Source of the DNA: Isoetes taiwanensis | Taxonomy: Eukaryota > Streptophyta > Lycopodiopsida > Isoetales > Isoetaceae | Direction of reading: 5' to 3' | Length of the DNA stretch: 64,000 bases | Assembly (NCBI GenBank): GCA_021234155.1 | Contig: JAJEKV010000012.1 | Coordinates: forward strand, 10,322,448 to 10,386,447 | Part shown: piece by piece, positions 35,245 through 47,824 of the stretch | How positions within the stretch are numbered: the first letter of the stretch is position 1 | Layout: every line of letters starts with the position of its first letter | The notes under the pieces: generated by a model | The model's input: the letters and a program-made list of their open reading frames with translations, nothing else | Database searches by the model: none | What the model was told of the DNA's origin: nothing | Made by a program: the position numbers and the translations under genes

Positions 35245-38200
35245 TTGAGAGAAAGCTATAAGTTAGATTCCTTCACGAAACATTGTTATAAGGATTAATG
35301 CATGGTTATTCGCTAAAACTTTGAGATGTTGAGATAGTTTATGATAACTTGATCTACATGTTTAAAACTATGACATAATATAATTTGGAAATTAATGTGC
35401 TGGAATTTGTATGTTGTCATATGATATAATAAAATAAGATGCAGCTATTTAGAAACTATATGACCAGTAATTACTTTATGAACAATATATCTTCTGAAAT
35501 TCTGAAAATTAAATGCTATGACCAATATTTATTTTATGAACAATATATATATTTTCTGAAATTCTGAAAATTAAATGCGTATATGATTATCTTACTACAT
35601 ACATTACCTTTTAAAGCATATGGTATGATTAATTGCATAATTATATTAAAGAAGTTCACATTTCCAACCATGTAAGGGTTACCTTATTCTTTGTGGCTTG
35701 GGTTTTACCCTTGATGGATATGTGGGAATAGTTTACATCTTGAACGGAACTGTAAATTGTATTTATGCATTTATAGTGTAAGTCTGGATGTAAATGTGAA
35801 TAAGAAGAAAATGTGACTTCCATTAGTTAGAGTCTTCTAACTAACACAGCTACACTTTACATGGTTGATTATCTACATTGATCACTACGCCTTTATTGGG
35901 TGGTGATATCTAACAAGAGCTTCTCTTCTGCAGATCATGATAGCATGCATATTATGCCTTTTGGATGAAATGAGAACTACCACATTCTAGTGGGTGGCCT
36001 ATTGTGCCTTTAGTTCTCTTATTTGAATAGTATGGATACTGGCCCAATGTGTCGTATCCTACATAATATATGGATATTGGCCTGCGTGGTCTTATCCTAC
36101 TTCAAAATATAATGGGATTGGTCTATTACGCTAATCCCTGTTTCAAAATATACTTGGATTGGCATATTATGCCATATCTAACAGTGCATTATAATCTGCT
36201 GAAATAAATCAGTCTAATAAGTATGATTCTTGGCAGTAAGGTAGTAGGGCCCTTCTTCCCATGGAAGGGGGGTCCTACACCTTTTATTCCATGAGAAGAA
36301 GTGCCCCACTACCTGAGGGAGGGTTGTGGGAGAAGAAGAAGAAGAAGAAGAAGAAGAAGAAGAAGAAGAAGAAGATTCTTCTTCATCTTTTGATAATGCT
36401 CTTATGATTTAGATATGCCTATGGAGGGTGTGCAAGGGGTGCTCCTTTAAATAATTTAAATAATTTGATTAGTCTAATGTGTGCCTTGTCACATGATTCA
36501 CATGGCGTAAATATAGTCCACATAAGCCCACTATAGAATGAACTTGCCTAAAGTTGTTCTTTAGTGGTTTGTTGTTGATGTTGGATAAAGGTGAGCCACA
36601 AAAGTGGTACAAACATATGGTTAATTGGTTATTATTTGATGGATGCAAAAATCTCCACTCTAAGTATTTTTCTTGGTATGCTAAGACTCTAATTTCTTAA
36701 ATGTTGCAGATTGCCTTCAAGTTTTATAATATATTCATTGACTTTATGAATCGTAATTTTTATAAAGAGGTATTACAATAAACTTTTCCTATTGTTTGAA
36801 AATTATGCATGCATGCACCTTTATTGCATGAAAGATGGACACGTGGGGATACATGCAAAATTGCTTTGCATGGCAAGGTACCTTGTAAGTTGGTCTAAAG
36901 CACTCAAGATATTGGGCACCATTTGAAGATGCCGAATTTGCTTTGCATTTATGGGACCATATAGCTCTAAAAAGATGGTGCAAACATGGTGGGATATTCT
37001 GCCATGCCACCAAGATCATAATAATGGTGGACGGTGGCATTAAATACATTAAATGCTTTGATGATATGTAAAGGCCTTAAAATATTTGGACGTTTTGGAC
37101 ATTTAAGTTTTGGGTTTACCCCAATAGCATCTCCAAAGCGGCGTCTCTGTTAGTTTTTGCCGCTACTCTATTTCGGGAAGAGCCGAAATGCCCAAGGGCG
37201 TGTATATCCTCGGCAGAAGGGCGTGAAGAGCCGTGAACTCGCTCAAACGGACCACGCAAGGAATGACAATGATGGAGAGCAAACGAAGCAAGCAAAGGCC
37301 AGTGACCGGGAGGCGACCAAACCCGTGTTTCGGATATTTATATGCTTGTGTAGTCTACTTTTGGCTGTGATTCTTGCAAATACAGAGCCGAAAATGAAAG
37401 CTTTGCCATTCTTGGGAAGTATAAGAATTTTTCTTGATGAGTCTAGCCAAGAGTCATATAGAAAAGGGCTTTAGAAGTTTACATTCTTATATAATGTTTT
37501 GGATGAAAAATTTGTTGATATATCTGAGCTAGATATAGATTGCACACTTCTGATTTCTGCTATAATGCTAGAAAGTAAGAAAAACGCAGCTTTGATACAT
37601 GATATAGCATGATTTATGCCTTTAAAGATAAGTGTCAAGGTAGTTGTTGCTTCTATCTGAGAACTTAATTGCTGCAAATATGAATGACCGAATATTTTGC
37701 TTACAATTTTTGTTGGCAGTTCAGTTTGGGCATGATTAGGAGGATACATTGTACCAATAATAATGTAGCTTATTTCATTAATGGCTGATCCACATAAGAT
37801 ATGGCTGTGGTAAGCAGATATACATTTAATATTTATTGCATTTGAACACATCGTTCTATTTTACTGAAACCAGCAATCTTGTGGTTGAGATTTGCTATTT
37901 GCTGGGTTAATGGCAGCAAGGTTAAGACTTGTATGCTTCTCATTTGGCTGATTTTAGGCTTATATGCCAGACTTATAGCTGATGTAAGCAGCTATTAGAT
38001 AATTTGTGCTTGTTCTAAGAGTTATTGTAAGTTCTAGCGCTCATTTTGCTAATAATACACTATTCTTATTTGAAAAGAATAGGTGAAGGGCGAAGAGCCA
38101 TAGTGTCTTTTTGCTCAACACTGGCCCTTTGCTTATTACCATTCTCATGCTAATATTGGTCTGTTTGGGTGCAGGTAACCGAGACACAATCTCCTGTTCT

Positions 38201-41200
38201 TTCAAATTTACAAGGTGGCAGCACAAAAGCAACCACTAAGGAAGATGATACAACGGAAAAACGATCAGCAAATCCAGATCTCATACTTCATTTGGTGAGA
38301 TCTAACTAAACCTTGAGGTGCACTAAGGATATAGGCAGCATATGACAAGATTATGCATCTGTCATACTTGAGAGAAAGCTATAAGTTAGATTCCTTCACG
38401 AAACATTGTTATAAGGATTAATGCATGGTTATTCGCTAAAACTTTGAGATGTTGAGATAGTTTATGATAATGATCTACATGTTTAAAACTATGACATAAT
38501 ATAATTTGGAAATTAATGTCTTTGGAATTTGTATGTTGTCATATGATATAATAAAATAAGATGCAAACTATTTAGAAACTATATGACCAAGAATTACTTT
38601 ATGAACAATATATCTTCAAATTACGAAAATTAAATGCTATGACCAATATTTATTTTATGAACAATATATATATTTTTGAAATTCTGAAAATTAAAATTAT
38701 ATGATTATCTTACTACATACATTACCTTTTTAAAGCATATGGTATGATTAATTGCATAATTATATTAAAGAAGTTCACATTTCCAACCATGTAAGGGTTA
38801 CCTTATTCTTTGTGGCTTGGGTTTTACCCTTGATGGATATGTGGGAATAGTTTACATCTTGAGCTAAATCAGTAAATTGTATTTATGCATTTATAGTGTA
38901 AGTCCGGATGTAAATGTGAATAAGAAGAAAATGTGACTTCCATTAGTTAGAGTCTTCTAACCAACATGCCTACACTTTACATGGTTGATTATCTACATTG
39001 ATCACGCCTTTATTGGGTGGTGATATCTAACAAGAGCTTCTCTCGGCAGATCATGATAGCATGAATATTATGCCTTTTGGATGAAATGAGAACTACCACA
39101 TTCTAGTGGGTGGCCTATTGTGCCTTTAGTTCTCTTATTTGAATAGTATGGATACTCGCCCAATGTGCCGTATCCTACATAATATATGGATATTGGCCCT
39201 GCGGGTCTTATCCTACTTCAAAATATAATGGGATTGGTCTATTACGCTAATCCTGTTTCAAAATATACTTGGATTGGCATATTATGCCATATCTAACAGT
39301 GCATTATAATCTGCTGAAATAAATCGGGTCTAATAAGTATGATTCTTATAAGGTAGTAGGGCCCTTCTTCCCATGGAAGGGGGGGTCCTACACCTTTATT
39401 CCATGAGAAGAAGTGCCCCACTACCCGAGAGGGAGGGTTGTGGGAGAAGAAGAAGAAGAAGAAGAAGATTCTTCTTCATCTTTTGATAATGCTCTTATGA
39501 TTTAGATATGCCTATGGAGGGTGTGCAAGGGGTGCTCCTTTAAATAATTTAAATAATTTGATTAGTCTAATGTGTGCCTTGTCACATGATTCATATGGCG
39601 TAAATATAGTCCACATAAGCCCACTATAGAATGAACTTGCCTAAAGTTGTTCTTTAGTGGTTTGTTGTTGATGTTGGATAAAGGTGAGCCACAAAAGTGG
39701 TACAAACATATGGTTAATTGGTTATTATTTGATGGATGCAAAAATCTCCACTCTAAGTATTTTTCTTGGTATGCTAAGACTCTAATTTCTTAAATGTTGC
39801 AGATTGCCTTCAAGTTTTATAATATATTCATTGACTTTATGAATCGTAGTTTTTATAAAGAGGTATTACAATAAACTTTTCCTATTGTTTGAAAATTATG
39901 CATGCATGCACCTTTATTGCATGAAAGATGGACACGTGGGGATACATGCAAAATTGCTTTGCATGGCAAGGTACCTTGTAAGTTGGTCTAAAGCACTCAA
40001 GATATTGGGCACCATTTGAAGATGCCGAATTTGCTTTGCATTTATGGGACCATATAGGGCTCTAAAAAGATGGTGCAAACATGGTGGGATATTCTGCCAT
40101 GCCACCAAGATCATAATAATGGTGGACGGTGGCATTAAATACATTAAATGCTTTGATGATATGTAAAGGCCTTAAAATATTTGGACGTTTTGGACATTTA
40201 AGTTTTGGGTTTACCCCAATAGCATCTCCAAAGCGGCGTCTCTGTTAGTTTATTGCCGCTACTCTATTTTCGGGAAGAGCCGAAATGCCCAAGGGCGTGT
40301 ATATCCTCGGCGAAGGGCGTAAGAGCCGTGAACTCGCCCAAACGGACCTGCAAGGAATGACAATGATGGAGAGCAAACGAAGCAAAGCCGCCGTGACTGG
40401 GGAGCGACCAAACCCAGTTTGATATTTATATGCTTGTGTAGTCTACTTTTGGCGGATTCTTGCAAATACAGAGCCAAAAAATGAAAGCTTTGCCATTCTT
40501 GGGAAGTATAAGAATTTTTCTTGATGAGTCTAGCCAAGAGTCATATAGAAAAGGGCTTTAGAAGTTTACATTCTTATATAATGTTTTGGATGAAAAATTT
40601 GTTGATATATCTGAGCTAGATATAGATTGCACACTTCTGATTTCTGCTATAATGCTAGAAAGTAAGAAAAACGCAGCTTTGATACATGATATAGCATGAT
40701 TTATGCCTTTAAAGATAAGTGTCAAGGTAGTTGTTGCTTCTATCTGAGAACTTAATTGCTGCAAATATGAATGACCGAATATTTTGCTTACAATTTTTGT
40801 TGGCAGTTCAGTTTGGGCATGATTAGGAGGATACATTGTACCAATAATAATGTAGCTTATTTCATTAATGGCTGATCCACATAAGATATGGTTGTGGTTA
40901 AGCGATATACATTTAATATTTATTGCATTTGAACACATCGTTCTATTTTACTGAAACCAGCAATCTTGTGGTTGAGATTTGCTATTCTTTGGGTTAATGG
41001 CAAAAGAAGGTTAAGACTTGTATGCTTCTCATTTGGCTGATTTTTAGGCTTATATGCCGGACTTATAGGCGATGTAAGCAGCTATTAGATAATTTGTGCT
41101 TGTTCTAAGAGTTATTGTAAGTTCTAGCGCTCATTTTGCTAATAATACACTATTCTTATTTGAAAAGAATAGGTGAAGGGCGAAGAGCCATAGTGTCTCA

Positions 41201-42019
41201 CTGCTTACCTGACGACCCCTTTCCTTATTACCATTCTCATGCTAATATTGGTCTGTTTGGGTGCAGTGTAACTTAGAGACACAATCTCTCCTCTTTCTTT
41301 CAAATTTACAAGGTGGCAAAGCACAAAAGCAACCACTAAGGAAGATGATACAACGGAAAACGATCAAGCAAATCCAGATCTCATACTTCATTTGGTGAGA
41401 TCTAACTAAACCTTGAGGTGCACTAAGGATATAGGCAGCATATGACAAGATTATGCATCTGTCATACTTGAGAGAAAGCTATAAGTTTGATTCCTTCACG
41501 AAACATTGTTATATGGATCAATGCATGGTTATTCGCTAAAACTTTGAGATGTTGAGATAGTTTATGATAACAGTCTACATGTTTAAAACTATGACACAAT
41601 ATAATTTGGAAATTAATGTGCTGGAATTTGTATGTTGTCATATGATATAATAAAATAAGATGCAGCTATTTAGAAACTATATGACCAGTAATTACTTTAT
41701 GAACAATATATCTTCTGAAATTCTGAAAATTAAATGCTATGACCAATATTTATTTTATGAACAATATATATATTTTCTGAAATTCTGAAAATTAAATGCG
41801 TATATGATTATCTTACTGCATACATTACCTTTTAAAGCATATGGTATGATTAATTGCATAACTATATTAAAGAAGTTCACATTTCCAACCATGTAAGGGT
41901 TACCTTATTGCTGTGGCTTGGGTTTTACCCTTGATGGATATGTGGGAATAGTTTACATCTTGAACGGAATCAGAAATTGTATTTATGCATTTATAGTGTA
42001 AGTCCGATGTAAATGTGAA

Positions 42020-42021
<2 letters not shown>
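35245..42021 (+). repeat. Tandem array of a 3.1-kb unit, 2.2 copies
   Basis: Units start with TTGAGAGAAAGCTATAAG at 35245, 38368 and 41468, giving periods of 3123 and 3100 bp. The third copy is cut at 42021, where a GAA microsatellite begins at the same position at which the full units read AAGAAGAAAATGTGAC. The units are nearly identical apart from small indels, so the duplication is recent. Each unit includes a short GAA tract, a block near CCCCAATAGCATCTCC, and a 126-codon open frame on the minus strand (37471-37851 and 40558-40938) that I do not recognise. The origin, whether transposon tandem or segmental duplication, is unclear. Confidence 0.85.
36331..36374 (+). repeat. Short (GAA)n tract in the first 3.1-kb unit
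   Basis: About 14 GAA/AAG units. The matching tract in the second 3.1-kb unit (39447-39470) is shorter, so the locus is variable between copies. Confidence 0.85.
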
Positions 42022-42050
<29 letters not shown>

Positions 42051-42211
42051 AAGAAGAAGAAGAAGAAGAAGAAGAAGAAGAAGAAGAAGAAGAAGAAGAA
42101 GAAGAAGAAGAAGAAGAAGAAGAAGAAGAAGAAGAAGAAGAAGAAGAAGAAGAAGAAGAAGAAGAAGAAGAAGAAGAAGAAGAAGAAGAAGAAGAAGAAG
42201 AAGAAGAAGAA
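42021..42211 (+). repeat. (GAA)n microsatellite, about 63 perfect units
   Basis: Uninterrupted AAG repeat of about 190 bp. It generates meaningless poly-Lys, poly-Leu and poly-Phe frames. Confidence 0.98.
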
Positions 42212-45200
42212 TTTGTCTAAATTGAGGCAAATTAATTGAAGAAAAAATGAGGGTTTGACCTCATATGCACAGTATGAGTACAAAAACATAAGTTCTTTCT
42301 TATATGGGCATGTAACTATGTCCTAACAAGGTACCTCCAATGGTTTGCCATGGGAAATTGCAATACCATTAGACCTTAGGTTGAAGGTTTAGAATACAAG
42401 ACAAAAATATAATGGTCCACGTTCCATTACCAAAGTTAACTTTATTTTAAGTCTTTAATATTTTGGGCTAAAAAGAGCCTAGTAAGCAATGCTACAATTA
42501 GAAATAATTTCACCTAAGGTGGTGTGTTGGTGGAGTAAAGGCATTAAATGATATGCCATGTGCAATAATTGCTTTGGCTTTTGTAAGGATAAGATAATTT
42601 ATTTTAGCCTACTACATAGTTTATATTTCGTACCAATTGTACCAATTTTCTTATATGCTTAGGTTTTGGTCAATGGGGCCAATAATAGTAATGGAAAGTT
42701 CAATATTTTCCTTACTAGATTATGGGTTCATGATACGTTGTATTTTCCTTGTATTTCTAAATGGTATATGGTTCTTTTATGATGGGTGTACCGGCATGCT
42801 TGACTCGTGCTTGGGTGACAGAAGGTAATAGGAAGATTGGCTTTATGTGCATAACATTGCCATTTCGGTGGCATCCAAAATTAAATGTGTCGTCACACAT
42901 TAACATTGCTTTTTAGCTCTTGTGTTTCACGTACAATGGAGTTTTTGGCATAATGGAGTTTTGGCGGGGAGAAAAGTGCTCACGCTTGCTTGCTCACCTG
43001 TCTGCGGAAGCATTGGTGTGACTCCTTCCGATGATCCGTGGTTGCATCGCCAGGATAGCTATGCCAAAGGTGCGTCTATGACGAAACCCCGGCAAAAGAA
43101 CAAGGGGCCCGAAGTTCGGTGGTTTCCGGCTAGAAAGATTGACAAAAACGGCTTCAATAAGAGGCCCAACACTTGGCGGAAATATGACGAATATGATAAG
43201 AGAAGGAACTTCAAATCAGGTCTGCATGATTGCTCATAAGTTTTATCTCGATTTCTTCTAAAATACTTTCGGTGGTACAAGGGGTGCCCAAACCTCCATT
43301 GATTATGGGCAACTTTCTCAAAAATATAGTCTGATATGTGTTGTAGTTTATCTATAGACCTTCTATTTGAGGATCATATTGGAATAAGCTTATGTAAGGC
43401 AGACTCTCTATTGCATGGCCTATAATAGGTCCAATCTAAAAACAGAGGATTCATTTTTGCAGGCTGCCTTAGTATTTAACAAAATGGTCGTAGGCTATAA
43501 TACAGGTTGCAGGTTGAACGGTCTGTGGAAAAAGCTCAGGCTGACTAGTCAATATCTGCATTTTTACTAGTTCTTCCCGTACTTGCCTAGTTTGCTGACC
43601 TTGTCGGGATATACAATGTTTGAGAAAAAGTAGTATGTTTGAGAAAAAGGTAATGTTTGAGAAGAAGAAGAAGAAGAAGAAGAAATGGTCATAAATAAAG
43701 GGTCGTTGAGGAAATGATGATATGTGATTGAAAGACTTCAGTAAACGAAGTTTTCAAATGGCCTTGGGGTAAAACCGTTGAGAAGGCAGCATGTAAGACG
43801 GGATATGAGTTCAAATATACATAATTGGAAGTTTAGAAATGTAGGTATAAAAAGCAACGTTGGAGAAAAATTTAAAAATATAAAATATAAAGGGTTGGTA
43901 AGATATTATATGAAATATATGGAAAAAATGTTAGCTCACAAAAGGGAGACATGATATTATATTATGGCAGCAGAAAATTAAAGCATATGACAAGGTCATG
44001 GTAAAGGGGGTCTAATATATATTAGCATTAAACAGATTTTAAAAGTAGGAGGCTAGCATATATAACTAAAGGTTGTGGCCTTTTTGAGGAGTGCAAACGG
44101 AATAGGTGGCGGTGGCTGCAATAATTTATGCCTAAGCATGCATGGAATAATAACGCATTTATTATGCATTACGGGCGGGGAGAATGTGCCGCCATGAATA
44201 TATACAGAGGAAGAAATGGAGTTTACATTTTCGATTAACGGGTACATACATAGGAGCCGAAGGAGGTCTTACAGAAACATGCCGAAAAGGTAAATATGAG
44301 AGGCCTGCAGAAAGAAAAGCAAAGCACAACCTGGCTGGTAACCTTCCTCCAGGAAATTCAAAGCAAATCAAACAATGTGAGGAAAATTTACCTTCAACTT
44401 TGGAAGCAAGGAGCAAAGACCAACAAACAACAAAGATGGGCTTTAATGCGATCGTCTTATATAGCATAAAATCTTCTAGGAAGTTATGTTTTAGTGGTCT
44501 ATCTTTGAAAAGGCGTAGATATAGGTGATGTAATCTGGGTTCTTTACGCTTTGAAGGATTAACAAGATATTTATAGTTTGGAAAAATAAAAATCGTAAAA
44601 TAAGGATACATGGCGCATTATGTTATTGGGGTAAGTTATAAGGGTGAAGATGAGAGATAGAGTGCATCTTGAGTTCCATATTATGCATCAAGAAGGTGCA
44701 TGGAATATAATGATTGAATAGCGGTTGATATTCTTGCTTGGGTTTTCTCATATAGTATTACATAGAATGCGGTGACCAAAATAAGGGTATATTCTTGCTG
44801 CCAAAGAATTTCTGTGGCATGAGCTTTAAAGCCGATTTGGTGAAATCCATAGTTGCATACTTGTACATACAATAGATCTAAGTAGGAGATAATTGCATGC
44901 ATTGTATACTTAGACTAATCATGGGACTCGAAAAAAGTCGGACCGAGGTAAGCATCCCGGGTTCGAGTATGGTCAGAGCATGTTGGCAAAGATAATAATG
45001 GGTGCAATAGGTTAAAACTTGAATCTTATTTGACCCGACAATAGGTGAAGGGCTTAAGAGCCATGTGATTGTATTGCTTAACTGTCCTCCTCTCCTCATT
45101 ACCAAGTTTTTGCTAATGTTGGTCCGTTTGGGTGCCGGTAACCACGATCACATCTCCTGGTTGTTTGGTTAAAAGAGTGGATGATACAAATCATTCATAT

Positions 45201-45741
45201 TTCAATGAAGTTTGCAACATAAATGAAGACCCGATGGTGAGATTAGACCAATTGTAAATGGTTTGGGATTAAAACATGGAAGATACACATTCCTTTTGCA
45301 TAATGGATATGACATAACGGTTTATGGTCAGTATTTAAGTGTCTTTAATAGAAATCTGAGTTGTATGTGTATGGAATAATAAAAAAAATCTGAACATTGC
45401 ATATATTGTTATGACTTATAAATACTTTCAATGGAAAAATAGGTTTTTGGTATGCAAAAAGCCCTTGTCTAATGCATCTATATTTCGGGAATTTTTACAT
45501 GATAAAGTCACTATATAATTATGCTGTTAATCCTAAAAGAACACATTTTGTTGTATAAGGCTTAGGTTTATGAAAATATGAGTACATGAGAAATAAATGG
45601 AAAGAATAGTGGCACCGGTCAGGGCCTAGAGTAAAAATCTAGGTGGATATGTGAGTGTCTTAGTCTTTATCTAGAACAAACCTCGCTCATGTAAGCCGCT
45701 TGTTTGCATGTAATAGTTAGTAGTCTAGGTGAAGATAATTC
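42212..45741. other. Unassigned region between two GAA arrays, with a diverged piece of the 3.1-kb unit
   Basis: A 105-codon plus frame (42922-43239) and a 149-codon minus frame (44162-44611) match nothing known to me. The stretch 45050-45170 (AATAGGTGAAGGGCTTAAGAG, then GGTCCGTTTGGGTGCCGGTAACC-like sequence) is a diverged copy of 38081-38200 in the 3.1-kb unit, so at least part of this region is related to that repeat. A short GAA tract lies at 43662-43684. Confidence 0.45.
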
Positions 45742-45934
45742 AAGAAGAAGAAGAAGAAGAAGAAGAAGAAGAAGAAGAAGAAGAAGAAGAAGAAGAAGAA
45801 GAAGAAGAAGAAGAAGAAGAAGAAGAAGAAGAAGAAGAAGAAGAAGAAGAAGAAGAAGAAGAAGAAGAAGAAGAAGAAGAAGAAGAAGAAGAAGAAGAAG
45901 AAGAAGAAGAAGAAGAAGAAGAAGAAGAAGAAGA
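45742..45934 (+). repeat. (GAA)n microsatellite, about 64 perfect units
   Basis: A second uninterrupted AAG array, almost the same length as the one at 42021. Purine-rich, GAA-containing sequence continues to about 46190. Confidence 0.98.
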
Positions 45935-46374
45935 TAGGAAAGAAAGATTGAATAGAATGAGAAAGTGGTGAAGAAGAAGAAGAAGAAAATGAATAGAAGA
46001 TTGGAAGAACGGAAGATTAGAAGGAAGAAACCAATGATTGGAAGATGATTGGAAGAAGAAGGAGGAGGATTCGATTCATACTAATAAGAGGCTTAAAATG
46101 GATTGAAGAAAACAAGGATGGAAAGAAGAGGAGGATAGAAATGGGATGGATTGAAAACAAACAACAAAAACAAGAAGCCCTAAATCTATCAAACAACAAG
46201 CCTAATTCAAAAATAGAGTTGATTGATCCATTGAAATACCTTTGGATGCTTGCTTGAAGCTTGAAAGGACCGCAAGGATGATCCGCCAAAAATCGCCACT
46301 TAAAAAACGCCCTCCAAGTCGCTAGGAACCAAAACTAGGCGCGAAAAGCCGCCTGCTTTCTCGATAAAAAGTTA

Positions 46375-46475
46375 CGTGACGCCGTTGAACGACGCCGCGA
46401 GGTCGCTTTTTAACGACGCCTACAATAGCGTTAAACGACGCCTATAACGACGCCTTTGTGTTAAACGACGTGCCC
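46375..46475. repeat. Cluster of CGTCGTT/AACGACG motifs
   Basis: At least six ACGACG(C/T) motifs within 100 bp, several as GTTAAACGACG or GTTGAACGACG. They resemble the subterminal repeats at 29938-30425, so this is likely an end of another CACTA-type element. No CACTA terminus is visible next to it. Confidence 0.6.
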
Positions 46476-46917
46476 TTTTTTTATTAAGTTATAATTATAA
46501 GTTATTATTATAATTATAATTATTATACAAAGAAGGATTGTTACCCGCTGGAGGGCTGTCATTTATGCAAGAATCTAACTCGTGAAGTCGCTTTTGAACA
46601 GATGTTGAAAGTCCGGTTTGCCTCCACCTCCCCACATTTTTGTGATAGAAAATGTAGAAATCAAACTCAAATTTTTATCTTTCGATTTAACTTAGATGAT
46701 TAAAAAACGACTTTTCACCGATGGATCTGGAGCTGCAATATTCGATCCGCATAAAAGAGCAGAGAAAAGAGGTGGGCCGATTTAAGGGAATGACGCCTAA
46801 TGTGTATACCGACGTGTCTTTTTTTTTTTTTATTAAGTTACCAACTTAGATCTATTTGTTTTATTACTTATGTTTTTATCTATATTGTGGTGGCACAAGA
46901 TAGACCCTTCACCTTAA
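46476..46917. other. AT-rich linker with isolated ACGACG-type motifs
   Basis: Includes a TTATAATTATAA-type tract and a poly-T run at 46818-46832. No gene seen. Confidence 0.45.
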
Positions 46918-47513
46918 TATAACATATCCTACTCACCTTGAATTTCGAAGTTCGAGATATTCAATTTCAGACACTCCATAATGAGTCCATAACGAACCTA
47001 CACAAGGCAATGACTACCCAGTCCATGCAAAGTCGCAAGAAGAGCTTCTTTGATTTGCCATATTCTCCTCGTGCATGATCACATACAACTTCATATATGG
47101 TTGAGCCTCTTCATAGATTACCGCTAAGGGTTTTGGACATGTACCGTGGTTCAACGACGCCTCACCTTGAATTTTTTGAGCTTCACTTGCATACTTTCAT
47201 ACTAAATCAAGCTTGCCAATCACTTCACCATGATCAGAAGTAAAGGCAAACATATGGCTCACCTGTGTTGCTCTTCCAAGATACAATCTACACAAGGCAT
47301 GCCTGGGCCATATCCATGCAAAGCTGCAAGAAGAGCTTCTTTGATTTGCCATATTCTCTCGCATGATCACATACAACTTCATATATGGTGGTTGCCTCTT
47401 CATAGATTATCGCTAAGGGTTTTGGACACGCGAGAGGGTTCAACGACGCCTCACCTTGAATTTCGAAGTTCGAGATATTCAATTTCAGACACTCCATAAT
47501 GAGTCCATATGAA
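46918..47513 (-). repeat. Tandemly duplicated gene fragment
   Basis: Blocks at 46990-47170 and 47284-47465 are about 90% alike (sharing AAGAGCTTCTTTGATTTGCC). CACCTTGAATTTCGAAGTTC occurs at about 46936 and 47452, and GAGCTTCACTTGCATACTTT at about 47179 and again at 47778. On the minus strand the second copy encodes a protein-like stretch (PLAIIYEEATTIYEVVCDHA, then LFLQLCMDMAQACLV). This may be an exon captured by a transposon and then duplicated. Family not recognised. Confidence 0.6.
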
Positions 47514-47824
47514 TGTGACCGCCACGGCAATTAATTTGTTGTCGCGACCGGATTTGGACAAGTTGCTTTATACCTATTCTAGAGCCGCCCTATGCTTTCA
47601 TTTGACGACTTTTTGGTTTATATCGACGGTCCTTTTTTTAAGTTAATATTATTAGCAACTTAGATTTGTTTCATTACTTATGTATTTTATCTATTCTTGT
47701 TTATGTATCCACTTAGATTTCTCTCCATCCTTGTTTATCTATCCACTTTAATAAACCCAGACTTGTGCACCATTGAGCTTCACTTGCATACTTTCATACT
47801 AAATCAAGCTTGCTACCACTTGTA

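Noticed and set aside
37471-37851. 126-codon minus frame conserved at 40558-40938
   Set aside because: The two copies are recent tandem duplicates with nearly identical DNA, so conservation of the frame is not evidence of coding, and no family was recognised.
42015-42239. Long poly-Lys, poly-Leu and poly-Phe open frames
   Set aside because: They are translations of the GAA microsatellite. The same applies to the poly-Arg and poly-Glu frames at 45704-45971.
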